A stretch of DNA of 64,000 bases. It comes from Gemmatimonadaceae bacterium. Its GTDB lineage: Bacteria; Gemmatimonadota; Gemmatimonadetes; Gemmatimonadales; Gemmatimonadaceae. Of this stretch, positions 28,372-37,520 are shown piece after piece. Below the pieces are notes generated by a model, which saw only the letters and a program-made list of their open reading frames with translations, did no database searches and was not told the DNA's origin. The DNA is taken from positions 1-64,000 of the forward strand of contig JAIEMN010000008.1 of the NCBI GenBank assembly GCA_019752115.1, written 5' to 3'. Within the stretch, counting starts at the first letter, position 1. Every line of letters starts with the position of its first letter. Position numbers and translations under genes: made by a program.

Positions 28372-29966
28372 GCGGACGTGAGGGCGGACGCTCGGCGTTC
28401 GTCGTCGGCGCAGGGATCCTCGTCAGTCGCCTCATGGGACTGGTGCGCAACTACGTGGTCACGTCGGCGTTCGGTCTCAATGCGGTGACCGACGCCTACA
28501 ACACCGCGTTCAAGATTCCCAATGCCGTGCGCAACCTGCTCGGCGAAGGCACAATGTCGGCGTCCTTCGTGCCGGTGTACAGTGGGCTCCTCGCCCGTGG
28601 TGATGAGCGCGGGGCGCGCGCGCTGGCAAACGCGATGCTCGGGTTGCTGCTGGCGGCCGTCTCGGTGCTCACGCTCGTGGGTATCGTGTCGGCGCCGCTC
28701 CTCACGCGGGTGTTTGCGACGGGCTTCCAGGGCGAAACCGCCGAGCTCACGACCCGACTGACCCGAATCCTGTTCCCCATGACCGGTGTCATGGTGTTGA
28801 GCGGCTGGTGTCTCGGCGTGCAGAACGCCCATCGCCGTTTCTTCTGGAGCTATGCGAGCGCGGCCATGTGGTCGCTGGTGCAGATCGTGGTGCTGCTGAT
28901 CGGCGGTCCGCGCGCGGCCGACGCGGTGCAATTGGTGACGTGGCTCGCCTGGGCCACCCTCGGCGGTGCGCTGCTGCAGATCGCTGCACAACTGCCGGAG
29001 GTGCTGCGGCTTGCTGGCCCGCTGCGCCCCACGCTGGACCGCACCGTGACGGGCGTCGTGCAGACGCTCCGGAATGTCGTGCCGGTGGTGACGGCGCTCG
29101 GCGCCGTGCAGGTGTCGAGCTTCATCGACCTGTGGATCGCTTCGTATCTCCCCGAGGGTGCGGTGACGAGCATGACGCTCGCGAACAACATCGCGCTGCT
29201 CCCGGTGTCGTTGTTCGGTGTGTCGGTGGCCGCCGCGGCGCTGCCGGAGTTCTCTCGGGAGTCGGGGACGCAGGCGATGGACGCGCTGCGCGAGCGACTC
29301 CGCGGGGGCTGGCAGCGCATTCTCTTCTACATCGTACCCAGCGCCCTCGCATTCATTGCGCTCGGCAACTACATCGTGGGCATGCTGTATCGTGGCGGCG
29401 AGTTCACCGCCGCGAATCAGCACACGGTGCACATCGTGTTGGGAGCGTTCGCCGTGGGGCTGGGCAGCTTTGCGTCGGTGAAGCTGCTGGCGTCGTGCCA
29501 CTACGCGCTGCAGGACTACAAGACGCCGTTGCGCGCGTCGCTCACGAGCATTGTCGTGTCGGCCATTGCGTCGGTCGTGCTGGCCTACGCCCTCCGCCAT
29601 ACCACGTACGCTGCCGCCGGTATCGCGCTCGGCACGTCGCTCGGATCGTATACCAACCTGAGTATCCTCATGCGCGGGCTGCGCGCGCGACTCGGGACCA
29701 TCTACACGCCCGCCATGTGGCAGGGCACCCGACGCATCGCCCTGGCCACGGCCGCGGCCACCGGGGTCGGCGTCACGGGCATGCTGGCGCAGCAGCAGTG
29801 GGCGCCGGATCTGCATACGCGCCTCGCGGGGATCCCGGTGCTGATGGCGTTCGGGCTCACGTATCTCGTGGTGGCCTGGTGGATGGGCTCGGCCGAGGCG
29901 GCACGATGGCTGCGTCAGCGTCCGCGGGGGCGCGCGGCGACCGCCGGAGCGGCCAATGAGCAGTGA
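28368..29966 (+). CDS. murJ: Lipid II flippase MurJ
   Basis: MurJ moves lipid II across the inner membrane for peptidoglycan growth. The 532-residue polytopic protein starts with ILVSRLMGLVRNYV and AFGLNAVTDAYNTAFKIPN, the signature of the MVIN family, and LLGEGTMSASFVPVYS. About 14 membrane helices can be read from the hydrophobic blocks. It overlaps bshC upstream and uvrC downstream (11 bases). Confidence 0.94.
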   Translation: MSGREGGRSAFVVGAGILVSRLMGLVRNYVVTSAFGLNAVTDAYNTAFKIPNAVRNLLGEGTMSASFVPVYSGLLARGDERGARALANAMLGLLLAAVSVLTLVGIVSAPLLTRVFATGFQGETAELTTRLTRILFPMTGVMVLSGWCLGVQNAHRRFFWSYASAAMWSLVQIVVLLIGGPRAADAVQLVTWLAWATLGGALLQIAAQLPEVLRLAGPLRPTLDRTVTGVVQTLRNVVPVVTALGAVQVSSFIDLWIASYLPEGAVTSMTLANNIALLPVSLFGVSVAAAALPEFSRESGTQAMDALRERLRGGWQRILFYIVPSALAFIALGNYIVGMLYRGGEFTAANQHTVHIVLGAFAVGLGSFASVKLLASCHYALQDYKTPLRASLTSIVVSAIASVVLAYALRHTTYAAAGIALGTSLGSYTNLSILMRGLRARLGTIYTPAMWQGTRRIALATAAATGVGVTGMLAQQQWAPDLHTRLAGIPVLMAFGLTYLVVAWWMGSAEAARWLRQRPRGRAATAGAANEQ

Positions 29967-31959
29967 GACGGGGCCGCACGTCCCGGTTGGTGGTGGCGTG
30001 CAGGAGCAGAGCATCGAACAGTTGCCGCTGCCCGACGACGAGTGGACCCGAGCCGCCCTCGCACGGGGCATGCCCGAGCGCGTCGCGCGTCGCTTGCCGC
30101 ATCTGGCTGATGGCCCGGGCGTGTACCTGTGGAAGGATGCCGACGGTGCGGTGCTGTACGTGGGCAAGGCCAAGCGGCTTCGCAGTCGCGTGCGCAGTTA
30201 CTGGACGCAGGATCACGAGACGAGCCCCAAGACGCGCGGACTGCTGCGGAAGGTGCGCGACCTCGACACGATCGTGGTGCCGAGTGAAGCGCATGCGCTC
30301 ATTCTCGAAGCCACGCTGATCAAGGAGTATCGCCCGCGCTTCAACATTGCGCTGCGCGACGACAAGTCGTACCCGTACATCAAGGTCACGGTGCAGGAGC
30401 CGTTCCCGCGGGTGATCGTAACGCGGCGCCTGCTCGAAGATGGCGCGCGGTATTTCGGACCGTACACCGACGTGGGCGCGATGCGACGCGCCCTCAATGT
30501 GGTGAAGCGGATCTTCACGGTCCGTTCGTGCCACTACGCGCTGCCGCGTGAGGCACCGGAGCGGCCCTGTCTCGACTACTTCATCAAGCGATGCAAGGCC
30601 CCGTGCGTGGGCTATCAGTCCGTCGAGGACTACCGCACGATGATCGATGAAGTCGTGTGGTTCCTCGAGGGCCGCACCGGTGAGGTCGTGCGTCAGATCA
30701 AGTCGCGCATGCTCGAGGCGTCCGAGCGACTCGACTTCGAGACGGCCGGCGAGTTACGCGACGCGCTCCGGCATCTCGAGAAGATGGAAGAGCCCACGGT
30801 GGTGCTCGAGGTGGAAGGCGGAGACCGCGACGTGGTGGGCTATGCCCGCGATGGCGAAGATGCGTGCGTGGTGATTCTGCGTATTCGCGGTGGCAAGCTG
30901 CTGGCGCGCGATCATCGCCTGCTCGAGCATGCTGAGGGCGAGGAGGATGAGAGCGTACTCGCCGCCTGTCTGGCGCAGTGGTATCGCACCGCCGAGGCGC
31001 GCGCGGCCGATCTGCTGGTGCCGTTCGACTTCCCGGATCGCGAGATGTTGGAGGCGTCGCTCGAGGGCACCCACATTCGCGTGCCGCAGCGTGGCTCGCG
31101 CCGGGCGCTCGTGGATCTGGCCGATCAGAACGCGCGGCATCTGCTCGAAGAGTTCAAGCTGGCGTCGCTCGAGGCGGACGAACGCGCGGCCGATCCAGTC
31201 TACGAGCTGCAGCGTGAACTTGGGTTGCCGCGTTTGCCGCGGTCGCTCGTGTGCTTCGATATCTCGCACGCGCAGGGCACCGATGTCGTGGCCAGTGCGG
31301 TGTGGTTCGAGAACGCGCGCCCCAAGCGCAGTGAGTACCGCAAGTTCAAGATCCAGATCTTCGAAGGCAACGACGACTTCAAGTCGATGCATGAAGTCGT
31401 GACCCGGTTCTTCCGACGCCGGCTTGACGAAGAGAAGCCGCTTCCCGATCTCGCCGTGATCGACGGGGGCAAGGGGCAGCTGGGCATGGCGCGCGACGCG
31501 CTCGATGCGCTGGGCGTCACCCAGATCGGTCTCATCAGCCTGGCGAAGAAGGATGAAGAGATCTTCCTGCCCGGACAGTCGGACCCGGTTCGACTGCCCC
31601 GACGGTCACCCGCGTTGCGCATGCTGCAACAGGCGCGCGATGAAGCGCACCGGTTTGCGATCACGTTCCAGCGACAGAAGCGCGCGGCGCGTACGATCAC
31701 ATCAGAACTGCTCAAGATCCCGGGGATTGGCCCCAACAAGCGTCGCGCGCTCCTGCACGTCTTTGGCAGTGTGCAGGGCGTCAAGGACGCCAGTGTTGAG
31801 GCGATCGCTGCCGTTCCGGGATTTGGCGAGACCTCGGCGCGCAAGGTCCTGCAGGCGCTGGGGGTCGAGCTTCCGGTAGCACCGGCCCCCGACATCGCGG
31901 CTGCAGCACCACCGCCGTCATCCGACCTCGTTTCCGACTCTCCTTCCCCCTCCGAATGA
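29956..31959 (+). CDS. uvrC: Excinuclease ABC subunit UvrC
   Basis: UvrC makes both incisions in nucleotide excision repair. The 667-residue protein has a GIY-YIG nuclease domain (GVYLWKDADGAVLYVGKAK, about 55-73), a four-Cys cluster (CHYALPREAPERPC, then CKAPC), a UVR motif for UvrB binding (about 255-285; LDFETAGELRDALRHLEKM), the RNase H-like nuclease (CFDISHAQGTDVVASAVWF) and two helix-hairpin-helix motifs (IPGIGPNKRRALL and VPGFGETSARKVL). The N-terminus is about 35 residues longer than usual. The stop overlaps thrC (ATGA). Confidence 0.95.
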   Translation: MSSETGPHVPVGGGVQEQSIEQLPLPDDEWTRAALARGMPERVARRLPHLADGPGVYLWKDADGAVLYVGKAKRLRSRVRSYWTQDHETSPKTRGLLRKVRDLDTIVVPSEAHALILEATLIKEYRPRFNIALRDDKSYPYIKVTVQEPFPRVIVTRRLLEDGARYFGPYTDVGAMRRALNVVKRIFTVRSCHYALPREAPERPCLDYFIKRCKAPCVGYQSVEDYRTMIDEVVWFLEGRTGEVVRQIKSRMLEASERLDFETAGELRDALRHLEKMEEPTVVLEVEGGDRDVVGYARDGEDACVVILRIRGGKLLARDHRLLEHAEGEEDESVLAACLAQWYRTAEARAADLLVPFDFPDREMLEASLEGTHIRVPQRGSRRALVDLADQNARHLLEEFKLASLEADERAADPVYELQRELGLPRLPRSLVCFDISHAQGTDVVASAVWFENARPKRSEYRKFKIQIFEGNDDFKSMHEVVTRFFRRRLDEEKPLPDLAVIDGGKGQLGMARDALDALGVTQIGLISLAKKDEEIFLPGQSDPVRLPRRSPALRMLQQARDEAHRFAITFQRQKRAARTITSELLKIPGIGPNKRRALLHVFGSVQGVKDASVEAIAAVPGFGETSARKVLQALGVELPVAPAPDIAAAAPPPSSDLVSDSPSPSE

Positions 31960-33101
31960 CCACGTTCACCTGGACGCTCCGCTGCTCGGCGTGTGATACC
32001 GAGGTTCCCGTCGCCGGCGCCTCGCTGTGCCCGGCCTGTCATCAGCCGCTGTTCGCGCGCTACGCTCCGGTGCCCAAGGGCACCCCGTTGGCGCCGCGGT
32101 GGGATATGTGGCGGTACACGCCCTTCCTGCCGCTGCTCGCCGGTGAGACGCCGGTGTCGCTCGGCGAAGGGCTCACGCCGCTGATTCCGTCGCCGGAGTT
32201 GGCGAAGGCGGTTGGCGTGCGCGCGCTGTGGATCAAGGACGAGAGCCAGAACCCGACGGGCTCGTTCAAGGCGCGGGGCATGAGTGCGGCGGTCACCCGC
32301 GCGAAGGCGGCCGGGGTGCCGGGCATCGTCGTGCCGACCGCCGGCAACGCCGGGGCCGCGCTCGCGGCGTATGGCGCGGCCGCGGGGGTGCCGATTCGCG
32401 TATACGCCCCCCGCACGACTCCTCGGCCGATTCTCGATACGATCGAGGCCATGGGGGCGGAGCTCATTCGCATTGACGGCCATATCGGCGATGCCGGCAA
32501 GATGTCACTCGCCTTTGCGGCCGAGTCCGGCTACGTCGCCATCTCGACGCTGCGCGAGCCCTATCGCGCGGAGGGGATGAAGACGATGGGCTTCGAGCTG
32601 GCCGAGCAGCTGGGCTGGCGCATCCCGGACGTCATCGTCTATCCGACCGGGGGCGGGGAAGGGACCGTGGGGATCTGGAAGGCCTTCCAGGAGCTCGCGG
32701 CGGGTGGGTGGATCGACGCCGCGCGGGTCCAGCCGCAGTACGTCGTCGCGCAGGCGGCCGGGTGTGCGCCCATTGCGCGGGCCTTCGCGGCGGGCGCCGA
32801 GAAGGCGGAACCGTGGGTCGATCCGGTGACCTACGCGGCCGGTCTTCGCGTACCGTCGCCGCTCGGCGACCGCATCCTCCTGCGGGTCCTTCGCGAGACG
32901 AATGGCGTCGCCGGAACGGCCTCCGAGGAGGCGATCAAGGAGTGGACGTTCCGGGTCGCGAAGGCCACGGGCGTGGACTCCGCGCCAGAGGACGGCTGCG
33001 CCCTCTCCGTGCTCCGCGATGCGGTGCAGGCCGGCACGGTGAGCGCCGACGCCGAGGTGGTGGTGTTCAATACCGGCAGCGGGGCGTCGTACCGCCAGTA
33101 A
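31956..33101 (+). CDS. thrC: Threonine synthase
   Basis: ThrC converts phosphohomoserine to threonine with PLP. The 381-residue enzyme has an N-terminal zinc-ribbon (Cys10, Cys13, Cys25, Cys28), the PLP lysine Lys105 in NPTGSFKARGM, and a glycine-rich phosphate loop (PTGGGEGTVG). The zinc-ribbon form is common in archaea and many bacteria. It ends the bshC-murJ-uvrC-thrC overlapping operon. Confidence 0.93.
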   Translation: MTTFTWTLRCSACDTEVPVAGASLCPACHQPLFARYAPVPKGTPLAPRWDMWRYTPFLPLLAGETPVSLGEGLTPLIPSPELAKAVGVRALWIKDESQNPTGSFKARGMSAAVTRAKAAGVPGIVVPTAGNAGAALAAYGAAAGVPIRVYAPRTTPRPILDTIEAMGAELIRIDGHIGDAGKMSLAFAAESGYVAISTLREPYRAEGMKTMGFELAEQLGWRIPDVIVYPTGGGEGTVGIWKAFQELAAGGWIDAARVQPQYVVAQAAGCAPIARAFAAGAEKAEPWVDPVTYAAGLRVPSPLGDRILLRVLRETNGVAGTASEEAIKEWTFRVAKATGVDSAPEDGCALSVLRDAVQAGTVSADAEVVVFNTGSGASYRQ

Positions 33102-33119
33102 AGCGGGTTGGTTCGCGGC

Positions 33120-33150
33120 GCCGAAGTCCATGCAATTGATTGACTTCGGC
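33120..33150 (+). terminator. Hairpin after thrC
   Basis: GCCGAAGTC (33120-33128) pairs perfectly with GACTTCGGC (33142-33150). It lies 19 bases after the thrC stop. A short TTTT run comes only at 33167-33170, so termination strength is uncertain. The right arm overlaps the -35 of the next promoter. Confidence 0.5.
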
Positions 33151-33168
33151 CACTCCGGTTCGTAGATT
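33140..33168 (+). promoter_or_regulatory. Sigma-70-type promoter of the DUF512-der operon
   Basis: TTGACT (33140-33145) and TAGATT (33163-33168) are separated by 17 bases, the optimal spacing. This is the best-looking promoter in the window. The predicted start of transcription is near 33175, leaving about 80 bases of leader before ATG 33256. Confidence 0.65.
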
Positions 33169-33177
33169 TTCTCAGGT

Positions 33178-33249
33178 GGGCGGCAACGATCCCGTTGTCG
33201 CCCGTCTGCTTTGGGGGTGGGTCCTCGGGTCCCGCCCCCCTTCTTGTCC
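33178..33249 (+). promoter_or_regulatory. Tandem-hairpin leader, possible attenuator
   Basis: Hairpin 1 pairs GGGCGGCAACG (33178-33188) with CGTTGTCGCCC (33193-33203). Hairpin 2 pairs GGGGGTGGG (33213-33221) with CCCGCCCCC (33231-33239) and is followed by CTTCTTGT, so it resembles an intrinsic terminator ahead of the coding start. The layout suggests transcription attenuation, but no ligand-binding fold is recognised. Confidence 0.4.
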
Positions 33250-33255
33250 CGGGGC

Positions 33256-34551
33256 ATGGTTCGCGTCACGCGTGTTGAGCCGGGGAGCATTGCCGATGAC
33301 CTTGGCATCGTTCCCGGCACTGAGCTGCTCGCCGTCAACGAACGGCCGCTGGAGGACTTCCTCGATTGGGAGTTCCTCACGGCGGACGATGCGTTTGTCG
33401 TGTCGGCACGCCTCCCCGATGGACAGACGGTCGAGTACGAGATCGAGCGCGAAGGCGGCGAGTCCATGGGGGTGGAGCTGGCGCCGCCCACCGTGCGCCG
33501 CTGCGCGAACCGTTGCGAGTTCTGCTTCATCGAGGGGCTCCCGAAGGGGCTCCGGAAGGGGCTCTACATTCGCGACGACGATTACCGGTTGTCGTTCGCC
33601 TACGGCAACTTCGCGACGCTGTCGAACGTGAAGGAGCGCGATATCGCGCGCATCCTCGAGTACCGCCTCTCGCCGCTTTACGTGTCGGTGCATGCCACGC
33701 CGTGGGAAGCACGGAAGGTGCTGCTCAACAATCCGCGCGTGCCCAACATCGTGGAGCAGATGACGCGCCTGGCGGAGGGGGGCATCCAGTTCCACTGCCA
33801 GATGGTGGTGGTGCCCGGGCTCAACGACGGCGAGGTGCTCGAGCAGTCGCTGACGGATCTGTGGAATCTGGGCGATGCCGTGATGTCCGTTGCGCTGGTG
33901 CCGGTGGGGGTGACGCAGTTCAGTCACCTGTATTCGGGCAAGCCGATGGACGCCGAAAATGCCAAGCGTCTGCTCGACGCGGTGCATCGCTGGGAAGAGC
34001 GCGGGCTCGCCGAGCGCGACGACCGGTGGGTGTTCGGCTCCGATGAGCTCTATCTGCTGGCCGGCGAACCCCTGCCAGATGTGGAGCACTACGGCGAGTT
34101 CGTGCAGATCGAGAACGGCGTGGGGGCGGTGACCTCGCTCCGGGCCCGGGTCGCCGAGGGGCTGGCGCAGCTGCCGCGCCTGGAGGGCAAGCGGATCGGG
34201 ATCGTGACGGGTGTCTCCATGACCCCGCTGATGCCCGAACTGCTCGAGCAGCTTCACGCGGCCACCGGCGCCGAGTTCGTGCTGATTACGGCCGAGAACT
34301 CGCTCTTCGGGCCGACCACCACGACGGCCGGCCTGCTGGTCGGTGCCGACATCCGGCGCGTGCTCGCGGATCGCCACGATCTCGACCTCGCGCTGATCCC
34401 GGCCGAGTGCATCAACGATGACGGGCTGTTCCTCGACGAGGACACCTTCATTGCCGTACGGGAATCGCTGCCGATGCCTGTGTATCCCTCCTACGATTTC
34501 ATCGACGCGCTCGTCCCGGAAGGGAATGCGGCGGTGCCTTCCATCGCCTGA
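33256..34551 (+). CDS. DUF512-family radical-SAM protein with PDZ domain
   Basis: The 431-residue protein starts with a PDZ domain (about 1-70; VEPGSIADDLGIVPGTELL) and then has a CxxxCxxC cluster (Cys83, Cys87, Cys90 in CANRCEFCF) that would bind a 4Fe-4S cluster of the radical-SAM type. The C-terminal half matches DUF512. The family lies next to der in Firmicutes and cyanobacteria, as it does here, but its reaction is unknown. ATG 33256 is chosen because the PDZ domain starts there; upstream in-frame GTG or TTG codons lie in the leader hairpin. Confidence 0.85.
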   Translation: MVRVTRVEPGSIADDLGIVPGTELLAVNERPLEDFLDWEFLTADDAFVVSARLPDGQTVEYEIEREGGESMGVELAPPTVRRCANRCEFCFIEGLPKGLRKGLYIRDDDYRLSFAYGNFATLSNVKERDIARILEYRLSPLYVSVHATPWEARKVLLNNPRVPNIVEQMTRLAEGGIQFHCQMVVVPGLNDGEVLEQSLTDLWNLGDAVMSVALVPVGVTQFSHLYSGKPMDAENAKRLLDAVHRWEERGLAERDDRWVFGSDELYLLAGEPLPDVEHYGEFVQIENGVGAVTSLRARVAEGLAQLPRLEGKRIGIVTGVSMTPLMPELLEQLHAATGAEFVLITAENSLFGPTTTTAGLLVGADIRRVLADRHDLDLALIPAECINDDGLFLDEDTFIAVRESLPMPVYPSYDFIDALVPEGNAAVPSIA

Positions 34552-34569
34552 GCCCCTGCCTTTCGGATC

Positions 34570-35880
34570 ATGAGTCTTCCTGTCGTTGCCGTCATTGGTC
34601 GCCCAAATGTGGGCAAGTCGCACCTCTTCAACCGCGTGATCGGCGAAGCTACCGCCATCGTGAGCGATGAAGCGGGGACGACGCGCGATCGGCATTTCGG
34701 CCAGGCCGACTGGGCCGGCCGCAAGTTCTGGCTGGTGGACACGGGCGGGCTGGTCGAAGACTCGACCCTGCCGATGGACACCGCGATTCGTCATCAGGTC
34801 ATGCAGGCGATGGACGAGGCCGACCTGATGCTCTTCGTGGTCGATGCCAAGGTGGGCGTGCATCCCAGTGACGCCCGCATCGTGGACCTGCTGCGCAATG
34901 CGCGGAAGCCGTGGCTGCTCGTCGCCAACAAGGTGGACGACCCGAACAGCAGCGACTTTTACGAGTTCTATCGGCTGGGCGTGACCGACGTCTATCCCGT
35001 GTCGGCGGCAAATGGGAAGGGCTCCGGCGATCTGCTCGATGCCGTCGTCGCGGCGATTCCGGAGGCGGAAGTCGAGGAGTCCGAAGCCGTGCGCGTGGCC
35101 GTCATCGGCCGTCCGAACGTCGGCAAGTCGAGCTTCGTGAACCGCCTGCTCGGTGAAGAGCGGCTGGTGGTGAACGACGAGTCCGGCACGACGCGCGACG
35201 CCATCGACGCGCCGATGCGCTACCACGACCGCGACCTGATCTTTGTGGATACGGCCGGTTTGCGCCGTCAGTCCAAGATCGACGATGGCATCGAGTTCTA
35301 CTCGGCGCTGCGCACGCGGCGCGCCATCGACTCGAGCGACGTGTGCGTGCTCATGATCGATGCGACTGAGGGCCTGCAGAATCAGGACCTCAAGATCGCC
35401 ACGCTTGCCTGGGAAGCCGGGCGCGGCCTGATCATCGTGATCAACAAGTGGGACCTGTACGAGGACAAGACCGACAAGAGTTCGGCCAAGTTCCGCAAGG
35501 ATGCTGTGGAGAAGGCGCCGTACCTCGAGTACGTGCCGTTCCTGTTCACCTCGGCCAAGACCGGGCAGCGCGTCACCAAGGCGCTCGATCTCGTCCTTGA
35601 GGTGCAGGAGCAGCGGCTGCGGCGTGTGAGCACGTCGCAGGTGAACGACGCGCTGGCCGAGATCGTGGCGAAGCTGCAGCCGCCGCAAGCCGCCGGGCGT
35701 GAGGTGAAGCTGAACTACGCCACGCAGGTGGAAGTCGCGCCGCCGACGTTCGCGTTCTTCGGGAACGCGCCGGAGCTGATCCCCGAGCACTACATCCGCT
35801 ACATCCACAATCAGCTCCGCGACAAGTGGGGCTTCACCGGTGCGCCGGTGCGGATCGTGCTCAAGAGGAAGAACAGTTGA
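34570..35880 (+). CDS. der: Ribosome-assembly GTPase Der (EngA)
   Basis: Der has two GTPase domains in tandem and acts on the 50S subunit. The 436-residue protein has GRPNVGKS twice (10-17 and about 180-187), GTTRD in each G2 region, and a KH-like C-terminal domain (about 350-436). Length is typical. The stop overlaps the plsY start (TTGA). Confidence 0.97.
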   Translation: MSLPVVAVIGRPNVGKSHLFNRVIGEATAIVSDEAGTTRDRHFGQADWAGRKFWLVDTGGLVEDSTLPMDTAIRHQVMQAMDEADLMLFVVDAKVGVHPSDARIVDLLRNARKPWLLVANKVDDPNSSDFYEFYRLGVTDVYPVSAANGKGSGDLLDAVVAAIPEAEVEESEAVRVAVIGRPNVGKSSFVNRLLGEERLVVNDESGTTRDAIDAPMRYHDRDLIFVDTAGLRRQSKIDDGIEFYSALRTRRAIDSSDVCVLMIDATEGLQNQDLKIATLAWEAGRGLIIVINKWDLYEDKTDKSSAKFRKDAVEKAPYLEYVPFLFTSAKTGQRVTKALDLVLEVQEQRLRRVSTSQVNDALAEIVAKLQPPQAAGREVKLNYATQVEVAPPTFAFFGNAPELIPEHYIRYIHNQLRDKWGFTGAPVRIVLKRKNS

Positions 35881-36512
35881 GCCCCCTGTCCCCGATGCTG
35901 TGGATCGCGCTTGGGCTGGCGTACGTCGTGGGGTCGTTCCCCACGGCGTTTCTCGTCGGCAAGGCCAATGGCGTGGATCTGCGGACCGTCGGATCGGGGA
36001 ACCTGGGTGCGACGAACGTCTTCCGCACGCTCGGGTGGAAGTGGGGGCTGTTGGTCTATGTCGTGGATTTCCTGAAGGGGTTGCTGCCCGTGCTCTACCT
36101 GCCGGCGTTTGCCGGGGTGGCGGGGGGGACCTCGGCCTGGGCGATGGCGTTCGGCGTGCTCGCGATCGTGGGACACGTGAAGCCGGTATTCCTGCTCGGC
36201 AAGGGCGGTGGCAAGGGCGTGGCGACCGCCAGCGGCGTGTTCGTGGCGCTCTCGCCGGTGGCCGCTGGATTGGCGGTCGCGGCGTTTGTGGTGTGCGTGG
36301 CGATGACGCGATACGTGTCGCTGGGATCGCTGGTTGGCGCGGCGGTACTCGCGGTTACGCTGCTCGTGCGCGATGGGTCGACGCTGCTCACGTGGCTCGG
36401 GTGTGTCATCGCGGCCTTCGTGTTTTACACGCATCGCGACAACATCGGCCGTCTGCGGCGCGGCGAAGAGCGTCGCATCGGTACCAAATCGACAGTGGGA
36501 GGCACGGCCTGA
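35877..36512 (+). CDS. plsY: Glycerol-3-phosphate acyltransferase PlsY
   Basis: PlsY uses acyl-phosphate to acylate glycerol 3-phosphate, the first step of phospholipid synthesis. The 211-residue membrane protein shows the three conserved motifs: VGSGNLGATN, FLLGKGGGKGVATA, and a late loop with HRDNIGRLRRGEE. A TTG start at 35877, overlapping the der stop, is chosen because AGAGGAAG sits at the right distance upstream. ATG 35895 is the alternative. The stop overlaps gpsA (TGATG). Confidence 0.93.
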   Translation: MSPLSPMLWIALGLAYVVGSFPTAFLVGKANGVDLRTVGSGNLGATNVFRTLGWKWGLLVYVVDFLKGLLPVLYLPAFAGVAGGTSAWAMAFGVLAIVGHVKPVFLLGKGGGKGVATASGVFVALSPVAAGLAVAAFVVCVAMTRYVSLGSLVGAAVLAVTLLVRDGSTLLTWLGCVIAAFVFYTHRDNIGRLRRGEERRIGTKSTVGGTA

Positions 36513-37519
36513 TGGGCGGAGGCACGACGACGTGCGCCGTGATCGGCGGTGGCGCGTGGGGCACGGCGATTGCCGATCGCCTCGCGCGGAACGGTCATCC
36601 GGTGCGTCTGTGGGCGCGCGAAGCCGACGTCGTGGCCGCGGTGAACACGCAGCACGAGAATCCGCGCTTTCTGGCGGGTCATGCGCTCGCGCCCACGCTC
36701 GTGGCCACGAGTGACATGGCCGCCGCGCTGCAGGATGCCGCGCTCGTGGTGTATGCGGCGCCGTCGCATGTGCTGCGCGGGGTGGTGGCGGCCGGTGCCG
36801 CCTCGCTGGCCCCGCAGGCCGTGTTGAGCGTGGCGACCAAGGGCATCGAACGCGAGACGCTCGCGCTCATGACCGATGTGGTGCACCAGGAAGCGGGTGC
36901 GCATCCCGTGGTCGCGGTGAGTGGCCCCAGCTTTGCCGCCGAAGTGGCGCAGGGGCAGCCGACCGCCGTCGTCGCCGCGTGCACCGATCATGACGCCGCG
37001 CGTCTGGTGCAGGCGGCGATGAGTGCGTCGGCCTTTCGGGTCTACACCAGCGATGACGTGACCGGTGTAGAGCTCGGCGGCGCGCTCAAGAACGTGATGG
37101 CCGTTGCGACCGGGATCCTCGATGGGCTCGGGCTGGGCTTCAACCCGCGGGCGGCGCTGATGACGCGTGGCCTGGCCGAGATGACGCGACTGGGCGTGGC
37201 GTTGGGCGCGAAGGCCGACACCTTCGCCGGCCTCGCGGGGCTCGGCGATCTCGTGCTCACGTGCACGGGGGCGCTCTCCCGGAACCGCGCGGTCGGCGTC
37301 GCGATCGGGCAGGGGCAAACACTCGAGCAGTTTCTCGCCGGCAAGGACAGCGTGGCCGAGGGGGTGCTCAACACCCAGAGCGCGAAGGCGCTCGCCGACA
37401 AGGTGGGCGTGGAGATGCCCATCGTGGACGCGACGTATCGCATCCTGTTCGAGGGGCAGGCGCCACGGACCGCGGTGGCCGAGCTCATGGCGCGCGAGCT
37501 ACGGGCGGAGCGCGACTGA
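36512..37519 (+). CDS. gpsA: NAD(P)+-dependent glycerol-3-phosphate dehydrogenase
   Basis: GpsA makes glycerol 3-phosphate, the substrate of the neighbouring PlsY. The 335-residue enzyme has the nucleotide-binding GGGAWGTAIA (about 12-21), SGPSFAAEVAQGQPTAVV, the catalytic Lys in GGALKNVMAVATG, and NPRAALMTRGLAEM. The ATG at 36512 overlaps the plsY stop; the much longer open frame upstream is an accident. Confidence 0.95.
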   Translation: MGGGTTTCAVIGGGAWGTAIADRLARNGHPVRLWAREADVVAAVNTQHENPRFLAGHALAPTLVATSDMAAALQDAALVVYAAPSHVLRGVVAAGAASLAPQAVLSVATKGIERETLALMTDVVHQEAGAHPVVAVSGPSFAAEVAQGQPTAVVAACTDHDAARLVQAAMSASAFRVYTSDDVTGVELGGALKNVMAVATGILDGLGLGFNPRAALMTRGLAEMTRLGVALGAKADTFAGLAGLGDLVLTCTGALSRNRAVGVAIGQGQTLEQFLAGKDSVAEGVLNTQSAKALADKVGVEMPIVDATYRILFEGQAPRTAVAELMARELRAERD

Positions 37520-37520
37520 C

